Source of the DNA: Oasisia sp. SBJ-2009
Lineage: Eukaryota; Annelida; Polychaeta; Sabellida; Siboglinidae
Reading direction: 5' to 3'
DNA: 64,000 nt
NCBI GenBank assembly: GCA_964017155.1
Contig: OZ024857.1
Coordinates: 5,789,827-5,853,826 of the forward strand
A program made the position numbers and the translations under genes. Positions 11,220 through 26,200 of the stretch are shown piece by piece. Below the pieces are notes generated by a model. That model was not told the origin of the DNA and searched no databases. It was given only the letters and a program-made list of their open reading frames with translations. How positions within the stretch are numbered: the stretch's first letter is position 1; each line of letters opens with the position of its first letter.

Positions 11220-14200
11220 TATGGGACATTCGCAGACATTTTCTAGTTATAACCTCCCCACGAACAGTGCAAATTGAATTCACCTGCCAGAGTAATATAA
11301 CAATATTTATAATATGTGTCCTTCGTATTCGGTTGAAATATGCCAGCAACGCATTATTACTTTATTCTCCAATTAACTCACGATGACTTGACATAAGTAG
11401 CCAGTGCATAATTACGTCACTTGATAACAGTGATCAGTGATTACTCATTCAACACGCTTGATTTGCTTAGGCAGCCAAGCGTGGATAACTTGCGTGCGTT
11501 GCTTTAACGAGGTGATTCACAGCAGAGAAACAACACATTTCAGCATCCGTTACCAATATGCAACTAATTACAGATGCATCTTTTTCTTCCCATTGCTTCC
11601 TGGCATGGCGAGGTTTATGTCACTCGGTGGTCCGTTCTGCCTCCTTCGTTACGTCCCCTCCATATGTGTTGGTCTTTTGCGGTGGATTTCCTGTTGCAGC
11701 CTTTCGTACCTGCCCTTTCGATTGTCTATCATTCCTCACTTATTATTTTCTGCATATATACTGTCCATTTCAGTCTCATTTAGTTCCAAATGTTTCATTC
11801 ATCATCCCAATCTCTTCTCCCAAAGGGTAAATATTTTCAAATGCATAATTTCCTTTCCATAATATCCTTTCTTGTCACTTTATTTATTCGTCAGGCACAG
11901 TGAGTTTCTGCTGCATATCACATCTCCTCTTGTTGCCCCGTCATTACCAGTGTCCGCAAACAACATTGATATCGCGTAGGCTTCCAACACTTTAGTTATT
12001 TCTTCACTTCTCTTTTCGATTTGAGGTCTTTCACAGTTATCTGTTGGCATATGCATTTTACAAAATGACAGAACTGTTGTACCATCTGCTTTCTGACGTC
12101 TTCTCTGAAGAACAATAATCACTGCACGTCATGGGGCCACATGCTGTGATCATCAATTGTTAGGTCGACTCAAATCGACAATCGCGAATGTTTTCTTTTT
12201 TGTAACGTGCCATGTGACTAACGATCGTCAGAACAGAATAGCTTGAGGATGCACAACGTGGTTTATTGCTTCTAAAATGCATGTTATAGAAATGCCACTT
12301 GTTTTCATGTCATTGAATCAATTGGTGTTGTTGTGTCTTCCATTTGTCTATATTAGTTTATCTTGAATTATTATTTTTTGTTGATATAATGAGACCATGG
12401 AAGATCGCTTCGCAATCGGCTGCTCTGCAAGTTGTACCCACAACTTCCTGTTTTGGTATCATCTATTGGAGTTGTAATCCTAATTTACTGGCAAATACGT
12501 ATGTTTTCATGTAGACGATCACTATTTCCAAGGATATTGATTGCTCAGCAAAGAATGACATATTATAGACTCTTTATTCATGGTTTTACTTACTTACTAA
12601 TTTTACCTACTATTGTTGTTATTACTCACCAGATATACAAATTTATCGTGATCATTCACACTTGCAAAAAGCTGGATCATCACATATGTGCGAACGCGAG
12701 CCAACACGTAACACCCAGAAGATGGATCGACAAATTAAGCATGCTGCGCTTGCTGCATGCATTATTTAGGATAATAGGATACGTCCTTAGGGGTGGGTCC
12801 AGTTGTAGAGGACACCTGCCAAATGGCCCTTGACCGGTTGGTGCTTCTTTCGCGTTGAGAGTCTCCAAGACCGACCATGGCAGCGATGCTTCATCAAGCG
12901 CTGCGTCTGTAGTTAGAGTGGCATCGCAACATGCCGCTGTAATCACCCGATGGTGTGACGCCCTCGTCTAATTACAACAGATGTCTCGTCGAATACACGG
13001 CTCTATGCATAATTAACATTTGTGTAATTAAAGCAAAGATCCTTTGTTAACATTTGAATTTTATTGATCAGGAACTGGGGGCAATACTTTCTAAAGGTGG
13101 TTGGTATCATGTCCCATTTTTTAGTGTAACATTGCTAAGCTTATCATTACAATTTACCATGTTATAAACGCACAATGTGTATTTCAGTTCTTCTGCGTCT
13201 TTAAATGTAATCGGCCCCACGCCCAATAAATCAGAGTCTTTCAATTTTATAATATATTAATTACGACCCATAATTTGTGCTTTCTTTGTTGTGCCAGCGG
13301 TCACGTTCATAAACAGGCCGTTTCTTAAATTAAGTCAAAAGAAACCACCAATCGGGACTTCAAAAATGCAGCCACGATACGCACATGAAACGCTCCCTCT
13401 CTATCCATACATTATTAAAATATAATTAATCAAAATTGCTGCATGAAAGATCGGACACCTGTGCTTTGTGTGACTGGTGGGTAATTGGCTGACCAGCGAC
13501 CAGTGGGCTCTTCCTGAGGCGTCTACAGTTATTGTTAATGCGGTGTCTTTCATGCAATAAATATTCAGCAAACATGAAAGCAGATTAACTGACTGAAACT
13601 TACGAATGTATACTTTCCCTGTCTGAATATGTTTTACCGGATCTAGATGCTGCGTGTACCGCTTTAAGCAGCCTACAGTGTGACACAATGGCCTGGCAAT
13701 GATCTGTTCATTTCCCACCTGCGTATTCATTCCCGTCTAGCTAATCGAGATTTGTGTATTTAAGGTTTTATCTATTATTCCCCTTTCTTCGACCAGTTGC
13801 TCTCTTGACGGCTCTATCCGTCCGTCCTTCTTTGGTTGCGTATGTGCGTTCCTGTCTCCGTCTGACTGTCTATATGTTTCAATGTAACATGAGAGTAACC
13901 AGTTGAACAGCGATACATACATGCAACTATTGTTGTCCATCTCTATTATCTCCCTTTATCATTGCATGTCATATCTACTATTGCTTAAGTTAATCAGATG
14001 ATGTTTTAACATTTACATTAGTAGCAATTTGTAGGTCTCTTCCCATCATTGCGAACATTGTACCTATCCTAACGTTCTGTCTGTTCTCTGTTTCAGGGTC
14101 GGCAAACATTCGGTTATCTGCTACAAGTCAAAGACCCACCAGTCGGTTATATGGTTCCATCAGCACTGTTGATTCGGACCTTCTTTCTGTTACACTGCCA

Positions 14201-17200
14201 ACTTCTCACATAACACCAGTCGTTCAATCTGTTTCTGCCCTGATTAATCGTTCAATGTCTGTGCAAACGGCAAGCTCAATCACAGGACGTGACGTCGAGC
14301 CATCGCGTTCTATTAGCGGATACTTGTTTCCAGGTTTAGAGTCAAGCACACACATTCCAGAATATAACACTCTGTCTCCTGAATTGACATCATCACAGGA
14401 GCTGAGAGATAGGAGTAGCGTCACTGTAGCAAACGTGCCATCGAATGAGACCATAGATGGTTCACAAGGTTTGCCTCGAACAGACACAGTCGTGGTACCC
14501 ACCCTCGACTGGATGGTTTCTTCTGCGTTAATTTCTGGTGTCACGGAACCAATCACCCAAGCTGCCGACATCAGTGAAGCCGGGGTCTTTCCGACAGACC
14601 TCCAAACGCAAATCCATAGTAGTTTCATAGATGGATTGTCTTTACATAGTAGATATAGTGGGGTTGACATTATGGCAGGATCGCAAACAGCTGATGCTGC
14701 CGACTCACAAATGACACCATCTGCCGTTGACACGCAGTTTGTGATGTCTCCTACTGAAATCACGTCTGATATCAAGCCATCGGGCACACAGGCGACGCTA
14801 TCATTCTCAGGCTATATTGACGTGTCTGACAGTTACACTGTTGGATCACATGTAACTTCCCTTTACATGCCATCTGGGATTGATCTCCAGTCAGTCACGT
14901 TCAGCCAATCTGAGGCTTTCTCGGGCAGTCACGGCGAAGTCATAACACCGATCTCCGCTATGATACTGTCGTCATCGTCTTCCCTTTATCCCTCTACAAC
15001 GGCGATTATTCCGTCACCAACTATTACATCTCATGTAGTAGCGCTATCAGTTGTGAATGCAACGGATCGCCAAACGTCGGAACAGAATGGTTCATCTTCC
15101 GTTGCTGTCAGCGGCATGGCGGAGTTTTCAATTACACTGACATCGACATCAGCAGATCATGAAATAACTCGTACCTTGCCTCTTGTGCCACCAGCTAGTA
15201 TGTCATTGTCGACATACACAGAGTCGTCAAGTCGGTATGTGTCATCAGTAGACGGCCAATTATCGTCCGAAAAGATGGATAGGTCACTCGGCCTACTTTC
15301 ATCTCGCGCTGTAGAGAGCATAATCCCGGCGAGTGGAAGCTTTTTGTCTACATACGACGCAGACAGTTACATTTCACCGACGTATATGGATTCCAATGCG
15401 TTTTCATGGTCTTCTTCTGACCGTTATAAAAACGATAACACAAATATGACAGCGACGGTGTCGCCAACTCAAGCAGCTACAGAATCCGCCATCCCCGTGA
15501 CAGACGAAGCACAGTGGACGTCGACTACAATACTGCCATCTGCTTCTATATTTGATGGAGGTTCAGAGGTATTTGCAGTTTCTGATATGCCGTCGTCATC
15601 GACGCAATTTCCAGGAACAGTGTCGGCAACGTCCCCGTTATCGCAAACCGATTGGATGCTAAACACGATCTCTGTCAATGATACGTCAGAACTTGCATAC
15701 ATGTCCACCGTTGGTGCTAATAGTCTCCAAACAATTATTAATCATAACTTCACATCGATGACAAGCACAGCAATTGAAGCAACGATGTCTACATTATTGT
15801 ACACGACTGTTGAAAGTAATACTTCACAGCATGTCTTCTCTGACCAAATCATCATGCCGACCCCTTCGATGGAACCGTCTGCAGATTTTCCCATGAGCAG
15901 CTCACAAATATTGGCAACTCCTCAACTGAATTCTTCTTCTTATATTGACGTTTACAACCAATACTCCACGATCAGTTATAATTTCACGTCGGTTCCAAGC
16001 CCAGCTATCGAAGCCACGCCATCCATGCCTGAGAACTCAGTCGAACAGACGCTCTTTCACACTGTGGATAGCAGTGACACATTAAACAGCGTTTCGAGAC
16101 AAACACAGAGTTTGACAACCCCTAGTCTGACCCCATCATCGTTGTTCTACGAAACTGAGTCAACGTATGTTACTAACGACACGACGTCCACAAGTGTAAA
16201 TATGTATCCATCTACGCATACGATTATTTCTTCGCAGTTTGGCGACAGTCTTGTAATACGTCCTTCCATGTTTTCCGCATTAGAAACAGTATACGTATCA
16301 AATCACACACAATTATCATCCGCATCCGTCGATCCATTTAATCTGTCATCTCCGTCTTATTTTGCTAGCATTTATCCTACACATTCTGTAGTGGACAATC
16401 TGGTAACTGCCACGTACAACCAGTCTGTGACTAACACGCCTTCAAAAACGTACGCCACCGCAACAGAGCAAGACATGTTCGATTCGTCAGTAATATTTCC
16501 AGAACGTTCCGAGGGTAATTATACTACGATATTTCCATCTGCCACGCTATATCTCCCGATGTCGACCGATATCAACGTCAGTGTGGTGGCTAGCATTTCT
16601 GTCCACAGTAGTAGTAGTTTGTTTGGAGCACCAGAAGAGTGGAGTGTGTCTTCAGTTTGGCTAAGTACTCCACAACCATCAGTGTTGCCCCAATCTCCGA
16701 CAACATCGCTGTTTCAATCCGACGGGTGGACCTTCCCTGCCACCGTCACGGCGTCAATCCCGTATCAGCCATCCGTGTCGAGTGCAGCCACGCGTGAAAC
16801 GTGGAACTCCCTTAGTCCATCAGCATCAACCACCTCGCCGACCGTGCAGGTAATGGACACACGGCCGCACACGCATGTTGCCCCCAGACGCACAGCTATT
16901 CTTGCATGAGGCGCATGGCGACTGGATTGTCGAGGCGTCACCAGCATGCATCTTCGTGCATGCGTTTCGTTTCGTTTCGCCTGCTTGGCTAAACGTTGTG
17001 ACCATTCGTTGTAATTCAAGCATGCATCTCATCGATCGTTGTCGCTTTGTACGTGGCTGTGATTCTGCATCAGCATTCTATTGTCGGCACTTGCTTTCCT
17101 GATGGTACTTGCACGTTTCTCTGTAATCTACGTGGTCGTTATTATATCCTATAAAACATAACTACACAGTATCTAAGCTTATATTGTAAGATCAAATGTG

Positions 17201-20200
17201 GGCCTTATCAAATCCCATTATCACATGACCACATATACGTTTTTCCATTCGGTTGTGTTATCCCATTATGTGTTGTGTGTTGTCAATTTTTGCTATGCAA
17301 TGTTGTTGCGGTGACTGCGGCTATTGTGCACAATAGTAGTAAACATATGTTTATATTTTGCTGCAAAGCATCCATAACTCTACACCATGTAATATCAGTG
17401 CCAATGTAATTTGACGACCGCATAATTCCCAGTTGGTAACATGAGGTGTAAGTCAATCTGTTGCTTAAGTCATAACTGGTTGTCTAACTGAACCAGCGCT
17501 GCCGAGAAGTGATCGGCCTTATTTTCAAATACACCCACAGGTTACATGAATATTTAATAATCTCCATATAGATCTTACATGGTATGGCCGCAGAGTAGCT
17601 GGTCTGAATCATTGTTGATTTGGCACGCTATGTAGACGATATCATATTCAGTGGCCGTGCATGTGTGATTTGGACGTAATAATAAAAAATATGCTTGTTT
17701 TCTGGGGAGTTTGGAATTCGCTGGACTTGGACCTAAAATAACCGTTCCAGTCGCGACCATCCCAAATCTCCATTTCCAATACAAAGCGATTGTGTTTCAA
17801 TTAGATCTCCCAATTACGATCAATGATTTACGTTGAGACTAGTCCCAAAGATTCGTGATGTCTGAGTTGAGACAACTGAATCTTGTTGAAATTCATGAGC
17901 AAGGACATTTTCTTTAAGAAATCGTTCATTTCCTGGGCTATTTTAATTCTAAATGCAAGCCCTAAACAAACTATTTAAAACAAAACATTACGAAATAATG
18001 TGTGAGGTGTGGTCATATTATTTATTGTTATTATTTATCTATCTATTATTTATTTATTTATTTATTTTAATACTATTTATGATATGTTTGGCCACATTTC
18101 TGTGCTGCTACACTGTTTTTTTAAAATAAATTTTATGTGTCATACCAATTGTATTACTGGCAATTGAATGTGTATCTAAAGACGAAGTTTATAATTATGT
18201 ACAGCTTTAATATGCTGCTGGTTAAGATAACTAAACACTGTTTACGAGCTGTACAAGAGCAGTGGTGTACATTCTAATGCCGGCAAAGATGATAACAGCG
18301 CGAAATGTGCGTGAGATTGAATGAGTGTCGTTGCATTCCCACAGGTCGTATCATCAGGCAGCGCCACCGTCCAGCCTGTCACCGACGCTGCCTTCAATGA
18401 CGAGACGACGGACTACACCGCTCCAGACAGCAACGTGGGGACTACCACGACGAAAACCAGAGCGACAACTTTACCGCCCACCATTAGGCCAATCCGCACC
18501 ACTACGGCCGTCTCCACCGTGAAGCCAGGTACCGATACAGCCTCTAATAATAATAATAAAACTGTTTTTCTATAGCGCTAATTCCCGCATGGCGAATCGA
18601 TGCGCTGTACAAAACATATGATAAATGTATTCATAAATATAAATGTTGATTATATAAATTAATATAAATCAAATCAAATTTTGGTGTACACTAGTAAAGA
18701 TGTACACTAGTAAACCTTTGTATGTAAATTATGTAAATCATATAAATAAATTAAAAATAAATTAATCACAGTTTTAAAGATGTAGTACCTCTGTAAATTA
18801 TATAAATTAATATAAAATATAAAATTAAAACATTTACTAAATCTGTTTGTATGTAAATTATCCTACATTAATCTAAAACATAAACACTGATTAAAACGTG
18901 TATAACACTAAAAAGAAATTATATAGCAGTGTCCGTCATTTCACAACAATTTGAATTAATTAAATTGTCTAATAAAAGCTATGTCTTTAAAGACTTTCTA
19001 AACACAGATAATGACGCGACAACGACCCATCCATCTGCAGTCATTACCACGACAACGGTAGCGACGACTACTACCACCACTACCACCGCCACACCTGTCG
19101 TGAATCCAAAAGACACCGATGCTGCCTCGGTGAACACAACGACCGGTGACGGTGCTACGGACCAGGACGTGAACAAGACGACGACAACGACGACGACCGT
19201 GCCGACGACTGAGGAAGAGCTCCTGCTGAACACAAGTGTCTCCTACAAGGCCTACTGGGTTATAACGGGTAGGTATGGTACTGTGTGTGTCTGCGTTGTA
19301 GCACACCTTTCTGCTGCAATATCTCCGGTGAAGGCGACAGCGTCTTACCGCTCTTGTTCCATGCTTTCATTCTGTGCACATATTTAACGTAAGGTATGAT
19401 GCTTTGCATTTTGTTGGAATACTTTTTTGTAATCAGTTATCCCCCATTACAATGTAGTAACACGTGTTATTTGAAGAATAAATTAATAAGCACGTAAAAA
19501 AGTAAATTCTTATACAGGTGTAGGCGCAGAATCCACTCACTAGGACGGATAAAAACGCAAAGTCGCTAGTGTTCCACTCATTCGTTTTCCACATTTCTCC
19601 GATCGGAGTTAAAGTAAATTCGTTACTTCGTCAATAAATACTTTGCATTAACGACTTAAAGTCGTTTAATACATCGTAAAAGTAACGTAAAGCTACCGTT
19701 GAAGTGATATCGCCAATTGGTTCGATCACGAGACATTGGTCAAAGGTATAGCAGGTGCCTGTAGAAAAAGGCGACTGGTTCTTGGCGCCTGGGAGGCGAT
19801 ACACATACAACGTCACAAAGCGTGCCTATTAATGGCACCATTATTAGTATATATTAGTGCTTTAGAAGTGCTTGCTGAATACCGCTGACTTTATGGTGCG
19901 CTGTGTCCGCAGTGCTGGACATTGACGTGGCTATAGATGTCTCGACGCGGCCGTTCCGGACAGTAATGGAGACGAGACTGGCGATGCTGTACCACGCCGC
20001 CTTCGAGCGCCTGGCCCGGTGGATGCGAGGCGAGTGGATCCGACGGGTGAAGAGAGCCGTGACCTACCGTAACGTCACGGTGCAGGTAACCACACTCGTC
20101 ACTCTCGGGCTGTTTACTGTGTCAACGCGGAGTTGCTCTTTCAACAATACATTTAGGAGTACATTTAAATTATAACTTTAATTTCCCAGATTGATCGGAG

Positions 20201-23200
20201 ATGTTATCGTCATGTTTGTGATTTGTGACGCATTTGCGTGTTTGTGGGCCCGCGCATGTGTATGCGTGTGAGATGTCGAGTATTTTGTTGCGTGAGAGTG
20301 TCCATCCGTGTTTGACCGGGAACAACGTTCCTGATAACCTGACGTTGTTGGTGTGATCAGCCGTCGTTGTTGGTGTGATCAGCCGTCGTTGTTGGTGTGA
20401 TCAGCCGTCGTTGTTGGTGTGATCAGCCGTTGTTGTTGGTGTGATCAGCCGTCGTTGTTGGTGTGATCAGCCGTCGTTGTTGGTGTGATCAGCCGTCGTT
20501 GTTGGTGTGATCAGCCGTCGTTGTTGGTGTGATCAGCCGTCGTTGTTGGTGTGATCAGCCGTCGTTGTTGGTGTGATCAGCCGTTGTTGTTGGTGTGATC
20601 AGCCGTTGTTGTTGGTGTGATCAGCCGTTGTTGTTGGTGTGATCAGCCGTTGTTGTTGGTGTGATCAGCCGTTGTTGTTGGTGTGATCAGCCGTTGTTGT
20701 TGGTGTGATCAGCCGTAGTTGTTGGTGTGATCAGCCGTCGTTGTTGGTGTGATCAGCCGTCGTTGTTGGTGTGATCAGCCGTCGTTGTTGGTGTGATCAG
20801 CCGTCGTTGTTGGTGTGATCAGCCGTCGTTGTTGGTGTGATCAGCCGTCGTTGTTGGTGTGATCAGCCGTCGTTGTTGGTGTGATCAGCCGTCGTTGTTG
20901 GTGTGATCAGCCGTCGTTGTTGGTGTGATCAGCCGTCGTTGTTGGTGTGATCAGCCGTCGTTGTTGGTGTGATCAGCCGTCGTTGTTGGTGTGATCAGCC
21001 GTCGTTGTTGGTGTGATCAGCCGTCGTTGTTGGTGTGATCAGCCGTCGTTGTTGGTGTGATCAGCCGTCGTTGTTGGTGTGATCAGCCGTCGTTGTTGGT
21101 GTGATCAGCCGTCGTTGTTGGTGTGATCAGCCGTTGTTGTTGGTGTGATCACCCGACGCTGTTGGTGTGATCACCCGTCGTTGTACGTATGATCACCCGT
21201 CATTGTTGGTGTGATCAATATGCTTTGTTAGTGTGATCACCCGTCATTGTTGGTGTGATCACCCGTCATTGTTGGTGTGATCACCCGTCATTGTTGGTGT
21301 GATCACTCGTCATTGTTAGCGTAATCACCCGTCATTGTTGGTGTGATCACCTGTCATTGTTGGTGTGATCACCCGTCGTTGTTGGTGTGATCACCCGTCG
21401 TTGTTGGTGTGATCACCCGTCGTTGTTGGTGTGATCACCCGTCGTTGTTGGTGTGATCACCCGTCGTTGTTGGTGTGATCACCCGTCGTTGTTGGTGTGA
21501 TCACCCGTCGTTGTTGTGTAGATGGTGAACATCTCGCGGTGTGCGGACAAGCCGTGGCAGACGGACCTGGTGTACTTCGTGGTGCGGGACGACAACATGA
21601 CGGCGGCCGACGACGTCGTCAGTGCCATGGCGCTCTTCAACGACCAGGAGGTGGCCCTCGTGCTCGGCCACGTCGTCGTCAGCAAGGTGGCAGGTTCGTC
21701 GACTCACTCCTCCCATTAGTGCACTCTCGCTTTTGTTTGTTTGATTGTTTAATTGATTGATTGGTTGATTTCTCGATCACCAATCGTTCAATTGAGTGGA
21801 TTTTTTCGTAGGATAAGCAGTGTTTAAAAAGGAAACTGTGCCTCGAAACTGTGCCACGATACAACGCAGAATACACCTTTTTCATGTATCCATTACCATA
21901 ATATTATTTAATGTACCGTTTTGGTGAACGATGACAGTGTCGCACTTACATTTTTCTGATCGTTATAAACTTTCCGATTGACATTTCTGCGTATGCGCGA
22001 TAAATATAAAATCATCAATGTGCAGCGAAACGACAAAGCGTTTTTGGTATAAATGCCACGGGCTGTTCGTTAACTCTCCTGTGGTGATTACTGTGAAGAG
22101 TTGCTTAAAATATCGTCCAATACAATAATATCTTACGTTTGTTTAAATCACTGTCACGGATTATGGCGCACTATAGTCACGTGATTTACGCTTGCTATCA
22201 AAACATGCCTCAAAACCTGTTTGCCTCGTATTAATTTGCGACAAATAACTTTGCTGAGAAGTTATATACATCCTAACGAACAACCCGTAGTATTTATATC
22301 ATAAATGCACTGCCCTTTCGCTGCACATTAATGATTTTACATTTATCGTGCATGCGCAGAAACGTCATTCGGAACATTTATAATGCCGGGAAATGTAAGC
22401 GCTACACCGTTCTTCTTCTTCTTCTTCTTCTTCTTCTTCTTCTATTGATCAGCCAACATCAATGTTGTGATGATTATGCTGATTTGTGGAGGTTGCAGTA
22501 GACACTTCTGAAATGTAGTGAAATGGTGTGTGGTATAGTAGGGGTAGGGGGGGGGGGGGGGGGTAGTAGACATAAGAAACAAAGAAGAGGGGAAGGGGAG
22601 GGGGAGGGGTGGTCTGTCGTGGTTACAGGTGGGCAGCAAGCCTGAACTTGAAACAGTCCAGGGACTTGGCTGCCACTATTTCCTGGGGCAGGCTGTTCCA
22701 TCCAGGTATGGTCCGGGGGAAAAATGACATGTCTGTACTGTGTCCTGCAGTAGGGGATGTTGTAGCTCTGTGGGCTGTTCTTTCTGTGGCTCGATCTGTT
22801 TTCTGTTGGCTGTGGTAGATATTCAGAATCAGAACCGTTACATATATTCCAATTCAAGTAAATTTAAGACCAAGTTTAAGATCAACATGTTCTAGGTGTG
22901 ACAAATACTGTACTTGGTTTATTTTTCAAAACGTATATTATTATTACTACTACCAGTGTACGACCCGGTGGTGGAGACGAAGACGTCGTCGAAGCTGTGG
23001 ATCATCATCGGCTCCGTGGCGGGCGGCCTCGTCCTCCTCATAGCCCTCATCTGGTGCATCCTCTTCATCTACTGCAGCACCCAGCGGCGGCTGCAGCAGA
23101 CACAGCCCAAGACACTGCCCGACTCAGAGAGCGTCGACACCGGGCAGCCAGAGACGGACAGGAAAGGCATGAAGGGGCAGGTAACAGCTCACAGCGTACT

Positions 23201-26200
23201 CATTCTTTCGCTCACTCATATGGTGTCTCACTCACTGACGCACTCGCACACTCACTCACTCACTCACTCACTCACTCACTCACTCACTCACTCAACCGAT
23301 CACTAACACCTCGCTCGCTCGCTCGCGCATTCACTCATACGCTCACTAACTCACGCACTCACTCACTCACTCACGCACGCACACACTTACTCACTCACTC
23401 ATTCACTCACTCACTCACTTACCCACTCACTCACTCACTCACCTACCCATCCACTCATTCACTCACCCACCCACTCACTCACATATGTCTGCCACTCAAA
23501 TACTAGATGGATGGATGGATGGGTGGGTGGGTGGGTGGGTGGGTGGATGGGTGGGTGGGTGGGTGGGTGGGTGGGTGGGTGGGTGGGTGGACTGACTGAC
23601 GGAACTGACGGGCGGGCGGGCGGTCGGGCGGTCGGGCGGTCGGGCGGTCGGGCGGGCGGTCGGTCGGTCGATCGGTCGGTCGGGCGGTCGGACGGTCGGA
23701 CGGTCGGTCGGGCGGGCGGGCGGGCGGGCGGGCGGGCGGGCGGGCGGGCGGTCGGGCGGGCGGGCGGGCGGGCGGACGGACGGACGGACGGACGGACGGA
23801 CGGACGGACGGACGGACGGACGGACGGACGGACGGACGGACGGACGGACGGACGGACGGACGGACGGACGGACGGACGGACGGACGGACGGACGGACGGA
23901 CGGACGGACGGACGGACGGACGGACGGACGGACGGACGGACGGACGGACAGAACATTATGCCAGCGAATGCATGTAATCAGAGGTGAGCGCACCTCGGCC
24001 TTAAAAACAAACATCCTTAAAAGTTCTCCTGTCAACACAGACTGTCACTAGGCCGTCCGTTGTCCTCCGTTGCAGGCCTACGACGTGGTTCGACCAGAAC
24101 TCGTCGCCGAGGACGAGGTGAAGCGGGACAAGCGACATGCGGCCGAGTCCTACCGGCGCCTGGGGACCGGCTCCCCGGAGCTGGAGCACATGTACGCGGA
24201 GGACGACGACTCCTCCCCCGCCCACCGCCGACACCGCGACACCCACCGCCGGGCGGGCGACAGGGGCAGGCGGGGGAGACACACGGGCAGTCTGAGGAAT
24301 CGTCGGTCGACATCCGGGTCTCGACAGAGGAGGAGGTGAGAACTCAGCTATGTGTAACAAGATCGGACAAGAGCTTAACAAGATTTAACAAGATTGCCAC
24401 TAAGAGAATCAACTCTAGATGGCAGGTTGACAAGGAAGCCCTGTGGCTTATCGAGAGTCCAACCTATCTATCTACGTGTACCCCGCCGTCTTAGGTATAT
24501 GTCGATTTTATTTTAAAACATATTAACACTATTAGCACCTACACAATCAGCCGATAATCTGTTCCATTCGTTTACTGTTCTTTGTGAGAAAAAATTCTAA
24601 TATATAATCTACACTGCTTCTTTGCTAATGTAATTCATACCCATTCAATATTTTAAACACTCATCTCCTCTCAGTCTCCTGGTTTCTAGTGTTGTTAGTC
24701 CACATTCTTTTAGACGCATTTCATAACTAATATTCCTGAGTTTTTGTATCATTTTGGTTGCTCTCCTTTGAACTATTTCAAGTATATCAATAACCTTCTT
24801 GCGATATGGCCTCCATGCCTGTATGCATTATTGTAAATGAGGCCTAACTGGTGTATCTCAGGAATCTTGCCAGTAATCGGAGGAAGGGGAGCAACCTATA
24901 GAAACTGCAAGAGGATGGCAATCAATGCTCTAGTAGAGCAGATGTGTGAAGAAGAAGGAGTTGGATTCTTAGATTTGGGGACACTTTGTTGGGAAAGAAG
25001 ACATGTACGTGAGAGATGGCCTCCATCTAAGCGGAAAGGGCGCAGCAGTTTTCTCTGAGAACCTGCTTCAATCTACGGACAGTGGAACAGGTTGCAATTA
25101 TTTTAACTAGATTCGCAAGGGGGATTCACAGAGAAGCCAAATACTGGAGGCACAGATAAGGACAGCACAAATAAAACGGCAAAGAACAGTCGGGAAAACT
25201 CTACAACATTTGGTTATAAATGTGTGTGTTTAAATGCAAGGAACATAGTAAACAAAAGAAATGAACTAAACATTATGGTAGAAGATAATGACCCTCACAT
25301 AATAGGTATAACTGAATCTTGGGCCACCCCCGAGATATCAGATGCCGAACTAGGAATGATAGGATATGTCATGTTTAGGAAAGATAGAATAGGGAGAAGG
25401 GGAGGTGGCGTTATTTTATATATTAAAGAATCCATCCAGGCTTACGAAATAAAATTAGAAAAAGAAGCAGAATGTGAAGAAGCTGTCTGGTGTAACATAG
25501 TTACAGGAAACTCAACATTAACTGTTGGGTTAGTTTATCGAAGTCCAAGCATAAGCACAGATGAGAATGAGAAAATACAAAAAGCTATAAAGGAAGTCAG
25601 TACACGGGACTGTATAATTATGGGAGATTTTAACCATAGGCGTATACAGTGGAAATCTCTACAGAGTACTGGGAGTGAAGATGAAACATTTTTAAATTTA
25701 GTACAACATGTGTCAGAACCAACCAGGGGTGAGAACGTATTGGACATAGTTTTGAGCTCACAGAAGGAATTTATTGATAATGTCAGGATATGTGAGCCAC
25801 TGGGGTGTAGTGATCACAACCATATATATTTTATCATCAAAGTAAAAGGAGAACAGAATCGTAAAATGCGGCACAGAATTTTTTTTATCAAAGGAAGATA
25901 TAAGGACATGAGGAAACATTTAGCAAAGATAGACTGGAATAACACACTGGAGAATAAGACAGCAACAGAATGTTGGAATATCTTAAAGAGTGAAATTGAC
26001 TGCATTGTCGAAACATTTGTCCCCTTGAAAAAACAGGGGAAACGGTCAAAAAAGAAACACTTATCAAAAGAAGCCATTAGAAAAATCAAATACAAGCAAA
26101 TGATGTGGAAGACATATAGACATAATGGAAGTGAAGAAAACTATGCCATTTATAAAGAAGCACTTAACCAAGCTACAGCTGAAATTAGAAATTCAAAGAG

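Noticed and set aside
12680..12946. 88-codon minus-strand frame (LDEASLPWSVLETLNAKEA)
   Set aside because: Looks vaguely protein-like but has no recognisable domain, splice partner or repeat relatives in the window.
14224..14787. 187-codon minus-strand frame opposite exon 2
   Set aside because: Shadow of the plus-strand mucin exon, which is supported over 2.7 kb and by splice phases.
20338..21519. CRISPR-like array
   Set aside because: Units are contiguous without unique spacers and lie in an animal intron; this is a minisatellite.
23459..24038. Long open frames on both strands reading (RPSV)n or (DGRT)n
   Set aside because: They are translations of tetranucleotide arrays whose 12-base supercycle avoids stops; no codon bias or splice logic.
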